Source of the DNA: an uncultured Oscillospiraceae bacterium
Lineage (GTDB): Bacteria > Bacillota > Clostridia > Oscillospirales > Oscillospiraceae
Assembly: GCA_949878425.1 (NCBI GenBank)
Contig: CATLAL010000004.1
Coordinates: 1 to 64,000, forward strand
Direction: 5' to 3'
DNA: 64,000 nt
The translations under genes were made by a program, and so were the position numbers. Positions 9,780 to 16,198 of the stretch are shown here, piece by piece. The number at the start of each line of letters is the position of its first letter. The first letter of the stretch is position 1. The notes under the pieces are model-generated. The model was not told where the DNA came from. It saw nothing but the letters and a program-made list of their open reading frames with translations, and did no database searches.

Positions 9780-12056
9780 TTATTCAGCGTCGGAAGATTT
9801 TTTTCTTCTGGCGCGGGTGGGCTTTTTTTCCGGGGCCTCCGCAGCCCTGTCCTTCGCTTCCTTGGGCGCGGCCTCAGTCTGGACAGGGGAGGGCGCGGCG
9901 TCCTGGGCCTTGGCCCTGCGTCCGGTCTTCTTGGGCGCGGCCTCGATTTGGACGGGAGCGGCGTCCTGAGCCTTGGCCCTGCGGCCGGTCCTCTTGGGCG
10001 CGGCCACGGTCTGAACAGGGGAGGGCGCGGTGTCCTGGGCTTTGGCCTTGCGGCCAGCCTCCTTGGGTGCGGCCACGGTTTGGATGGGCGCGGCCACGGT
10101 TTGGATGGGCGCGGTCTCCGCCGGCTCCGGCTCGGCTTTGGCGTGCTTCGCCTTGGGCTTGGGGCGCAGCTTGCCCTGGCCCTTGAAGAACACGGCGCCG
10201 AAAGGCGGGATACGGATGGATACCGAGGACTCGCTGCCGTGGGAGGGCGTCCAGCTGACCTTGCAGGGCTCGGCGTTGGTCACGCCGGTGCCGCCGTAGA
10301 CAGGGGAGTCGGAGTTGAACACCTCCACGTACTCCCGCACCGGCGCGCAGCCAAAGCGGTAGTCCTCATAGGTGTTGGGGCTGAAGTTGATGGCGCAGAC
10401 GAGCTCGCTGCCGGACTTGTCCCGGCGCAGGAACACCACCACGTTGTTGCTGTTGTCGTCCGGCACCAGCCACTGGAAGCCCTCCCAGTCAAAGTCGATC
10501 TCCCACAGGGGGCGCTCCTTCTGGTAGAAGAGGTTGATATCCTGGATATACTGCTTGAGCTGGCGGTTTTCCGCATTCTCCAGCAGCTCCCAGTTCAGCT
10601 CCCGCTCATAGTTCCACTCCTTCTCCGTGCCCAGCTCCACGCCCATGAAGCTCAGCTTCTTGCCGGGGTGGGCCATGGTGTAGGCGTAGAAGCTCCGGAC
10701 CCCGGCAAACTTTTGCCAGCGGTCCCCGGGCATCTTGCCCAGCACGGAGCCCTTCATGTGGACCACCTCGTCGTGGCTGAGGGGGAGGATATAGTTCTCC
10801 GAGAAGGCGTAGAACATGGAGAAGGTGATGTCCTTATGGTTGCCCTGGCGGAACCAGGGGTCCATCTTCAGATAGTGGCACATGTCGTTCATCCAGCCCA
10901 TGTTCCACTTGAGGTTGAAGCCCAGACCGCCAATGTCGGCGGGCTTGGTCACCAGAGGCCAGGCGGTGGATTCCTCCGCCACCATCAGCACGTCCGGATT
11001 GACGGAGAAGGCGGTCTTGTTGAGCTGCTGGAGGAACTCAATGGCCTCCAGGTGCTCCTTGCCGCCGTTTTTGTTGGGGACCCACTGGCCGTGGTCCCGG
11101 TTGTAGTCCAGATACAGCATGGAGGCCACCGCGTCCACCCGGATGCCGTCGATGTGGTACTCCTTGAGCCAGAAGGCGGCGGAGGAGAGCAGGAAGCTCT
11201 TCACCTCGGGCCGGCCGTAGTCAAAGACCCGGGTTCCCCAGGCGGCGTGCTCGCCCTTGCGGGGGTCCTCGTACTCGTAGCAGGCGCTGCCGTCGAACTC
11301 GTAGAGACCGTGCTCATCCTTGCAGAAGTGGGCGGGCACCCAGTCCAGAATGATGCCGATGCCGGCCTGGTGCATCCGGTCGACGAAGTACATAAAGTCC
11401 TCCGGTGTGCCGTAGCGGGAGGTGGGGGCGAAGTAGCCGGTGCACTGGTAGCCCCAGCTGGGGTCATAGGGGTACTCGGTGATGGGCAGCAGCTCGATGT
11501 AGTTGAAGCCCATCTCCTTGACGTAGGCGGCCAGCCGGTCCGCCAGGTCCCGGTAGCCGATGAAGTCACCGTTCTCCTGACGCCGCCAGGAGCCCAGGTG
11601 GACCTCGTAGATGTTCAGAGGGGAGCTGTAGACCTGGTGGCTGTGGCGATAGTCCAGCCACTGGCCGTCACCCCACTGGTACCCCTCTAAGGTGTAGAGC
11701 TTGCTGGAGGTGCCGGGGCGGGTCTCGGCGTGGAAGGCGTAGGGATCGGCCTTGTAGCGCAGGACCCCGTCGGCGCCGGTAACGGCGAACTTGTAGGCGT
11801 CATAGGTCCGCCCGCCGGCCAGGAAGCCCTCCCAGATGCCGCCGGTGATCTTCTTCATGGGATTGGCTTCCAGATTCCAGAAATTGAAATCACCCACTAC
11901 GGAGACAGCTCTCGCCCGCGGCGCCCAGACCCGGAACATATAGCCGTCAACTCCGTCGCGGGTGGCAGCGTGGGCACCCATATACTCGTAGGCGCTGATC
12001 GCTGTTCCCTCGTGGAAGAGGTAGGTATTTAATTCGTCTGCTTCTCTGTAGAGCAT
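9780..12056 (-). CDS. glgB: 1,4-alpha-glucan branching enzyme with long repetitive basic tail
   Basis: 758 residues. Residues 1-624 are an ordinary GH13 branching enzyme: N-terminal CBM48, then the catalytic barrel with the nucleophile in GIRVDAVA (Asp308), the acid/base in MVAEEST (Glu361) and the transition-state Asp in LSHDEV. Residues 626-758 are unusual: a Lys/Arg/Ala/Pro tail made of near-repeats of VQTVAAPK and GRRAKAQDAAP, which normal GlgB proteins of about 630 residues lack. GGAGG lies 8 bp before the ATG at 12056. First gene of the glg operon, so it is transcribed from the promoter at about 12114-12143. Confidence 0.95.
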   Translation of the reverse strand: MLYREADELNTYLFHEGTAISAYEYMGAHAATRDGVDGYMFRVWAPRARAVSVVGDFNFWNLEANPMKKITGGIWEGFLAGGRTYDAYKFAVTGADGVLRYKADPYAFHAETRPGTSSKLYTLEGYQWGDGQWLDYRHSHQVYSSPLNIYEVHLGSWRRQENGDFIGYRDLADRLAAYVKEMGFNYIELLPITEYPYDPSWGYQCTGYFAPTSRYGTPEDFMYFVDRMHQAGIGIILDWVPAHFCKDEHGLYEFDGSACYEYEDPRKGEHAAWGTRVFDYGRPEVKSFLLSSAAFWLKEYHIDGIRVDAVASMLYLDYNRDHGQWVPNKNGGKEHLEAIEFLQQLNKTAFSVNPDVLMVAEESTAWPLVTKPADIGGLGFNLKWNMGWMNDMCHYLKMDPWFRQGNHKDITFSMFYAFSENYILPLSHDEVVHMKGSVLGKMPGDRWQKFAGVRSFYAYTMAHPGKKLSFMGVELGTEKEWNYERELNWELLENAENRQLKQYIQDINLFYQKERPLWEIDFDWEGFQWLVPDDNSNNVVVFLRRDKSGSELVCAINFSPNTYEDYRFGCAPVREYVEVFNSDSPVYGGTGVTNAEPCKVSWTPSHGSESSVSIRIPPFGAVFFKGQGKLRPKPKAKHAKAEPEPAETAPIQTVAAPIQTVAAPKEAGRKAKAQDTAPSPVQTVAAPKRTGRRAKAQDAAPVQIEAAPKKTGRRAKAQDAAPSPVQTEAAPKEAKDRAAEAPEKKPTRARRKKSSDAE
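9830..10130 (-). repeat. In-frame tandem repeats encoding the GlgB tail
   Basis: Units of about 66 bp sharing ranges such as GGCCTTGGCCCTGCG and TTGGGCGCGGCC recur about four times (starting near 9840, 9905, 9970, 10036), followed by two adjacent 24-bp copies at about 10067-10114. The period is a multiple of three, so the frame is preserved; recombination between units would change tail length without disrupting glgB. Confidence 0.75.
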
Positions 12057-12113
12057 AGCATTCCTCCGTATATCGGCCGCAGAGCGCACAAATAGGCGGT
12101 CGTATTACTACTC

Positions 12114-12143
12114 ATTATACCTTACTTGTACACCGACCGTCAA
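12114..12143 (-). promoter_or_regulatory. Sigma-A-type promoter of the glg operon
   Basis: Minus strand TTGACG (12138-12143), 18-bp spacer, TATAAT (12114-12119), about 60 bp before the glgB ATG. The -10 box is a perfect consensus match. Confidence 0.75.
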
Positions 12144-12181
12144 GGCGGCGGTAATCAGTTTCTACACGGCAAAAAGCACAA

Positions 12182-12219
12182 AAAATTTTGGCGATTCACG
12201 TGAAAATTACCAAAATTTT
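12182..12219. promoter_or_regulatory. Perfect inverted repeat between glgB and yerC-like gene
   Basis: AAAATTTTGG (12182-12191) and CCAAAATTTT (12210-12219) flank an 18-bp centre. It lies in the 330-bp divergent region that holds both gene promoters. It could be an operator or a weak stem-loop; nothing else was recognised in this interval. Confidence 0.45.
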
Positions 12220-12326
12220 ATGGTCTCCGGGGGAGAGGGGTGGTCATTATCTCTATGCTCCGCCAATTTCTCCAGGTTTTCCGCCGCCCGGGGTGTGGAA
12301 AGTTCTCCCTTTTTCCGGAAAGGGTG

Positions 12327-12355
12327 TTTACTTTCGCGGAATGAAGTGTTAAAAT
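12327..12355 (+). promoter_or_regulatory. Promoter of the yerC-like gene
   Basis: TTTACT (12327-12332), 17-bp spacer, TAAAAT (12350-12355), about 32 bp before the chosen ATG at 12387. Read by eye. Confidence 0.55.
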
Positions 12356-12386
12356 AACAGCATCCTGAGCGATGGAGGGGGAGCTG

Positions 12387-12698
12387 ATGGCAAGGATCGC
12401 AAAAAAAGAAAAAAGCGATGGCCTGTACCAGGCCATCCTGACGCTGCGGACGGAGGAGGAGGTCTATAGCTTCTTTCAGGACCTGTGTACGGTTACGGAG
12501 CTGAGGGCCATGGAGCAGCGCTTTGAGGTGGCGGTGCTGCTCCAGAAGGGCATGGTCTACAGCGATATTCTGGAGCGCACCGGGGCGTCCAGCGCCACCA
12601 TCAGCCGGGTGAACCGCTCCCTGGCCGTTGGCCACGGAGGATACCAGACCTTCTTTGACCGCCAGGCGGAGCGGGAAAACGGGGAGGCGGAGGAATGA
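12387..12698 (+). CDS. YerC/YecD-family TrpR-like DNA-binding protein
   Basis: 103 residues. The body, with EEEVYSFFQDLCTVTELRAM, then LLQKGMVYSDILERTGASSATISRV, matches the YerC/YecD family, whose fold is that of the Trp repressor with a helix-turn-helix at about residues 55-80. It is probably a transcription regulator with an unknown effector. The ATG at 12387 is chosen because GGAGGGGGAG ends 3-4 bp before it; an upstream ATG at 12372 has no such site. The 3' end overlaps the methyltransferase start as ATGA (12695-12698). Confidence 0.88.
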   Translation: MARIAKKEKSDGLYQAILTLRTEEEVYSFFQDLCTVTELRAMEQRFEVAVLLQKGMVYSDILERTGASSATISRVNRSLAVGHGGYQTFFDRQAERENGEAEE

Positions 12699-13444
12699 CG
12701 GCCTACGGGGCCCTGGCCGGCGTCTACGACGCGCTTACCGGGGATGTGGGCTATGAGCGCCGGGCGGACTATGTGGAGAAGCTGTTCCAGAAGAGCCGGC
12801 ACCCGGTGCGGACCGTGCTGGATCTGGCCTGCGGCACCGGCACCATGACCGCTATTTTGACGGAGCGGGGCTATGAGCTCATCGCCGTGGACGGCAGTGC
12901 GGACATGTTGGCCGCAGCCCAGCGAAAGGCCGCAGGCCTGACGGGGGAGCCGCCGGTGTTCCTCAACCAGTCCATGGCCGAGCTGGACCTCTACGGCACG
13001 GTGGACGCGGCGATCTGCTGTCTGGACAGCCTCAACTACCTCGTTAACCCCAAAGACGTGCAGAAGACGCTCCAGCGGCTCCACCTGTTCCTTGAACCCG
13101 GGGGAGTGCTGGTGTTTGACATCAACAGCGCCGCCTATCTGCGGGACCTGGACGGGCAGATCTTTCTGGACGAGACGGAGGACGTCTACTGCGTTTGGCG
13201 GGCGGCCTATGAGAAGCGGAGCAAAACCTGCTCCTACTGGATGGATATCTTTACCCGCCGGGAGGACGGCGGCTGGAGCCGGGCCGGGGAGGAGCACCGC
13301 CAACGGGCCTACGAGGTGGAAGAGCTGCGCGCCTGGCTGCTGGAGGCGGGCTTTACCCACGTGCGAACCTATGGGGACTGCCGCATGTCCGCGCCGAGAG
13401 ATGGGGAGCAGCGAATCTATTTTTCCGCCATCCGGGGAAAATAA
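12695..13444 (+). CDS. Class I SAM-dependent methyltransferase
   Basis: 249 residues. SAM site VLDLACGTGTMTAIL at about 40-54, motif II acidic residue in LIAVDGSADML, and the motif IV region around AAICCLDSLNYL. The N-terminus (YGALAGVYDALTGDVGYERRADYV) is that of the small-molecule type often found downstream of yerC in Clostridia. The substrate cannot be told from sequence. The start overlaps the preceding stop by 4 bp, so the two proteins are translationally coupled. Confidence 0.9.
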   Translation: MTAYGALAGVYDALTGDVGYERRADYVEKLFQKSRHPVRTVLDLACGTGTMTAILTERGYELIAVDGSADMLAAAQRKAAGLTGEPPVFLNQSMAELDLYGTVDAAICCLDSLNYLVNPKDVQKTLQRLHLFLEPGGVLVFDINSAAYLRDLDGQIFLDETEDVYCVWRAAYEKRSKTCSYWMDIFTRREDGGWSRAGEEHRQRAYEVEELRAWLLEAGFTHVRTYGDCRMSAPRDGEQRIYFSAIRGK

Positions 13445-13543
13445 TGGGAGGGCGCCAGTTTTTTCGAGAGAAACCGGATGGTATTGGCGTGCTGCGTAGG
13501 CGTCATACAGTTTGGCAAGGTGCTCCCCGGTTTTTGTATCCAT
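13445..13543 (-). pseudogene. Truncated gene start (about 28 codons left)
   Basis: A well-formed expression signal leads into a gene that quickly ends: GGAGG lies 9 bp before an ATG at 13543, which reads MDTKTGEHLAKLYDAYAARQ for the start of the peptide. After about 28 codons the frame runs into antisense of the upstream methyltransferase. I read this as the 5' remnant of a lost gene. It may alternatively still be expressed as an aberrant fusion, since the frame stays open. The family is not recognised. Confidence 0.35.
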
Positions 13544-13581
13544 GACATTCGTCCTCCGCTTTTGAACAGTTCTATATCTCC

Positions 13582-13609
13582 ATTATACATTAAAATCAGA
13601 TAATGCCAA
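13582..13609 (-). promoter_or_regulatory. Sigma-A-type promoter of the truncated gene
   Basis: Minus strand TTGGCA (13604-13609), 16-bp spacer, perfect TATAAT (13582-13587), about 40 bp before the ATG at 13543. The region is divergent with the XRE gene at 13639. Confidence 0.6.
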
Positions 13610-13638
13610 CACTTATTGATTGATATTTTGAGGTTTTT

Positions 13639-13848
13639 ATGCTTCGGTATAAAATAGATATTTTGCAGGCATTGAAAAAGACGGGCTATTCTACGTATCG
13701 CATACGGGCGGTGAAAATTTTAGCGGAGGGCACTATGCAGAGAATCCGCAAGGGCAACCCGGCGATCAGCGTGGAGAGCTTCGGTATTGCGTGCAATATT
13801 TTACAGTGCCAGCCTGGGGAGCTGTTGGAATGGTTTCCGGAGGAGTAA
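13639..13848 (+). CDS. Small XRE/Cro-type regulator
   Basis: 69 residues: a single helix-turn-helix domain of the short Cro/C1 type (YozG-like) common in Clostridia, opening MLRYKIDILQALKKTGYSTY and closing with CQPGELLEWFPEE. It probably represses its own and the divergent promoter. It is followed at once by a strong intrinsic terminator, so it is monocistronic. The ribosome site is weak (GAGG about 6 bp upstream). Its divergent neighbour survives only as a fragment, so its original target may be lost. Confidence 0.8.
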   Translation: MLRYKIDILQALKKTGYSTYRIRAVKILAEGTMQRIRKGNPAISVESFGIACNILQCQPGELLEWFPEE

Positions 13849-13885
13849 AAAAGCAACCAGCACTATTATTGCTGGTTGCTTTTTT
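13847..13885 (+). terminator. Intrinsic terminator after the XRE gene
   Basis: Perfect 16-bp stem: AAAAAAGCAACCAGCA (13847-13862) and its complement (13870-13885), 7-base loop, ending in a run of six T. It overlaps the stop codon. Confidence 0.95.
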
Positions 13886-13890
13886 ACTGT

Positions 13891-14010
13891 TTGTGCATGG
13901 CCGCTGGATGCGGCCATTGCACAATCACAAGGGCGGCGGGGTCTGGGGCAAAGCCCCAGCGGGTTTGGGCAGAGCCCGGCATGTACTCGTTTTCAACTGA
14001 GTTGGCTATA
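13891..14010 (+). repeat. R2 structured repeat, copy a
   Basis: About 120 bp nearly identical to the reverse complement of 49598-49705. It contains three hairpins: TGTGCATGGCCGC...GCGGCCATTGCACA (about 13897-13923), CTGGGG-CAAA-GCCCCAG (about 13945-13961) and GGGTTTGGGCAGAGCCC (about 13964-13980). Short frames read from it are not supported as genes, because they consist of the repeat itself. Confidence 0.8.
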
Positions 14011-14033
14011 TCGTTTAGCGTGGAGGTTTGTAT

Positions 14034-14079
14034 ATGGATAAGAAGATATTGATAATTGAGGATGAAGCAGCCATGATTA
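14034..14079 (+). pseudogene. 5' remnant of an OmpR-type response regulator gene
   Basis: GGAGG at 14022-14026 and an ATG at 14034 introduce the peptide MDKKILIIEDEAAMIN, the N-terminal strand and acidic pocket of receiver domains. After about 16 codons homology stops and the frame enters unrelated sequence just before the stop of the convergent small gene. No rest of a receiver or DNA-binding domain follows. It is therefore a truncated leftover, which makes a deletion or insertion endpoint at about 14079-14100 likely. Confidence 0.5.
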
Positions 14080-14100
14080 ACTTCTCCTTTTTGATAGTAT

Positions 14101-14367
14101 TCACCACATTCCCTGGTCCCGCATGGCCTGCTCCGCCACGGACTGGATCTGCCTGCGGCCGGCTTCCCGTTCCTCCGGGGAGGCCTCCGGCATGGCCCGA
14201 GTCCAGCAGCGGGATCGGCCCAAGGGGCTGTCGAAGATCGTAAGCTCCACAATCTCCAGCAGCTCCCCGCCCACCAGCAGCTGCTGGCGGCCCACCTGCC
14301 TGGTGATGGTAAGGGGATACTCCCTGCCGCTCACCGTCTCTGTTGTTTGGATTACCGTTGTTTTCAT
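14101..14367 (-). CDS. Small hypothetical protein (88 aa)
   Basis: 88 residues, soluble, no membrane segment, no recognised family. The first half is predicted beta (VIQTTETVSGREYPLTITR), the second half alpha and charged (PEASPEEREAGRRQIQ). GAGGTGG lies 6 bp before the ATG at 14367, which decides the start. It lies between a truncated response-regulator start and a 5'-truncated coat-like gene, in a zone of broken genes, but its own signals look intact. Confidence 0.55.
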   Translation of the reverse strand: MKTTVIQTTETVSGREYPLTITRQVGRQQLLVGGELLEIVELTIFDSPLGRSRCWTRAMPEASPEEREAGRRQIQSVAEQAMRDQGMW

Positions 14368-14418
14368 CTTATCCACCTCACGGACAGCATACGCTGCCGG
14401 CGGCCTGTCCTATGTCTC

Positions 14419-14447
14419 CGCGCTCTGGATTTTGGATCCAGGGCGCG
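14419..14447. other. Stem-loop upstream of the truncated coat-like gene
   Basis: CGCGCTCTGGAT and ATCCAGGGCGCG pair fully with one G-U, around a short T-rich loop. It lies in the 114-bp gap between divergent reading frames; function unclear, perhaps a relic terminator. Confidence 0.4.
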
Positions 14448-14481
14448 TTATGATTTATTAAGTCTTTACAGAATCTTGTAG

Positions 14482-15240
14482 GACGCTATATCATTCGATA
14501 AAGACTGTATTGAGGATCTTCGCTTCTACCCCACCTGCTGCGGCCAGGACGTGCTCAGCCGCGCCCAGACCGTCAAGGGCGGCAAAGCGGAACTGCTCTA
14601 TACGTACATCGACGTGGAGCCCGTGGTGTTCAACCGCGGCTTCTATACGGTGGATATGCGGTTCTTCTACCGCGTAACGCTGAACGCCTACTGCACCAAC
14701 CCCCGGCCCGTGGAGGTGGAGGGCCTGTGCGTCTTTGACAAGCGGGTGATCCTCTTTGGCAGCGAGGGCAACGCCAAGGTGTTCTCCTCCCGGGTCCGCA
14801 TCGACGCACTGGACCGCCAGCTTCTGGAGCAGAGCAATATGCCTGTGGCCGTCGTAGAGGCCGTCGATCCCATCGTGCTGGACGCCAAGCTGGTGGAGTG
14901 CTGCGAGAATCGCTGCTGCGACTGCGATATCTGCGAGATTCCCGCCTGTGTGTGCCAGTGCTTCGGCTGCGAGCTGACCATGGGCGACGACTATCGCCGG
15001 GCCTTTGTCACTCTTGGGCAGTTCTCCATCATCCGCCTGGAGCGAGATAGCCAGCTGCTTATGCCGGTATTTGACTACTGCCTGCCGGAGAAGGACTGCA
15101 CCGGCAGCTGCGGCTGCGGCTGCGAGGATCCCTGCGAACTCTTCCAGAACATCTCCTTCCCTGTGGATGAGTTCTTCCCTCCCAACAGCCTCTCCACTCC
15201 CGGAGACTACGAGGGCGCAAAGCACTGCTGCTGCCATTGA
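14482..15240 (+). pseudogene. 5'-truncated Cys-rich spore-coat-like protein
   Basis: The reading frame is open from 14482 (after TAG at 14479) to TGA at 15238-15240 and reads SFDKDCIEDLRFYPTCCGQD, then VLSRAQTVKGGKAELLYTY, a block that in related Clostridial proteins lies downstream of a Cys-rich N-terminal part. No ATG with a ribosome site precedes it; the only usable start is a GTG at 14551 (229 residues) inside the conserved block. It has about 24 Cys, many in pairs (CCENRCCDCDICEIPACVC in pieces; CGCGCEDPC). I infer loss of the N-terminus, in keeping with the broken genes just upstream. If GTG is used, a shorter protein may still be made. Confidence 0.6.
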
Positions 15241-15624
15241 GACGGCTGAACCGCTCCAGGTGATGAAAGACCCTTGGATTTTTTGCAGTATAGAGGGGAG
15301 GCGGCTGGTATTTCCGGCCGCCTCCCTTGGGCTGTTGGAGCACTCCTTGTATTCGAGCAGCTGCTACTAGAGCCGCTCTCCAAGGGCTGTGCTGCAAGAA
15401 AAGCCCTGGACTGCCGTCTCCTACTTGACGGTGATTTGAGCCGGTGGTATGATTTTGGCATTACGGAGTTTGGAAGCGATGGAGACTGTGGAGAAAGCCT
15501 GAGATAGATCCGTGTGAAACCAATCGTCTGTAAAAAGCAGCCCCGGAGGGGTACTTCCTTACGAAGTGCCCCTCACAATTTTTGTCAAGCCAGCCGAATG
15601 TGATCGTATAGGAGGAAAATCGGT
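15241..15624 (+). other. Intergenic region with two stem-loops, no gene seen
   Basis: Between the coat-like remnant and the GNAT gene there is no supported gene. It holds a GC-rich stem-loop (arms GGGAGGCGGC 15296-15305 and GCCGCCTCCC 15317-15326) without a T-run, and a proper terminator at 15546-15583. Short frames across 15400-15505 lack starts and homology I can recognise. Confidence 0.6.
15546..15583 (+). terminator. Intrinsic terminator before the GNAT gene
   Basis: GAGGGGTACTTC (15546-15557) pairs with GAAGTGCCCCTC (15563-15574) with one G-U pair, 5-base loop, followed by ACAATTTTT. Confidence 0.8.
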
Positions 15625-16044
15625 ATGGAAGAAATTCGGTATATACAGATGTGTGACCAGGAATTCTGGAGCGGTCTTGACCGGCATCTGCCGGAAGGGG
15701 AGTTCGAGGAGAAGGTCCGCAGGCGGCAGGGGTATATTTTGCTGGAGGAAGGGCGGCCCGTGGGTCTGCTGCGCTATAACCTGTTCTGGGACAATACGCC
15801 CTTTTGTACGCTGCTCCTCATCAAGGCCGGTTTCCGGGGAAAGGGCTTCGGCAGAAAGCTTATGGAACACTGGGAGAAGGAGATGAAAGCCCAGGGGTAC
15901 GGTATGCTTTTGACCTCTGCTCAGTCGGATGAGGAGGCGCAGCGCTTCTACAGGAAATTGGGCTACAGGGACTGCGGCGGCCTGATTGTGGATATTCCGG
16001 GGTATGAACAGCCGATGGAGCTGTTTTTTATAAAAGCGATTTGA
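15625..16044 (+). CDS. GNAT-family N-acetyltransferase
   Basis: 139 residues. The acetyl-CoA pyrophosphate loop is seen as GFRGKGFGRKLMEHWEKE (about 70-87), followed by the beta5-alpha4 region LLTSAQSDEEAQRFYRKLGY. The acceptor substrate is unknown. GGAGG about 9-13 bp upstream of the ATG at 15625 supports the start. It stands alone, with a terminator before it and the Sel1 gene's own promoter after it. Confidence 0.9.
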   Translation: MEEIRYIQMCDQEFWSGLDRHLPEGEFEEKVRRRQGYILLEEGRPVGLLRYNLFWDNTPFCTLLLIKAGFRGKGFGRKLMEHWEKEMKAQGYGMLLTSAQSDEEAQRFYRKLGYRDCGGLIVDIPGYEQPMELFFIKAI

Positions 16045-16086
16045 TAAAATGCGGCGGACTATGGCCGGAGGGAGAGCGGGGCTCAC

Positions 16087-16115
16087 TTGTTTTTTTCAGC
16101 GAAGTCTGTTATAAT
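16087..16115 (+). promoter_or_regulatory. Promoter of the Sel1-repeat gene
   Basis: TTGTTT (16087-16092), 17-bp spacer, perfect TATAAT (16110-16115), about 84 bp upstream of the ATG. Confidence 0.6.
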
Positions 16116-16198
16116 CAAGAAACTTGGTATTTTGACGTTTTTTGACGCCGGGGAGGTGAAATGCCGCCCCGGAAAACACAGGAAAGGATGCGCGGCCT

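Noticed and set aside
3190..11690. Very long plus-strand frames opposite the glycogen operon
   Set aside because: They are antisense shadows caused by high-GC codon use; the minus-strand proteins show full catalytic motifs and ribosome sites.
13787..14041. Small plus-strand frames across the R2 repeat (and the like at 49468-49812, minus)
   Set aside because: They consist of repeat sequence with hairpins, lack ribosome sites and do not agree between the copies in reading frame quality.
15400..15505. Short frame tail reading ...ILALRSLEAMETVEKA
   Set aside because: No start codon with ribosome site and no recognised family; could be a gene remnant but cannot be supported.
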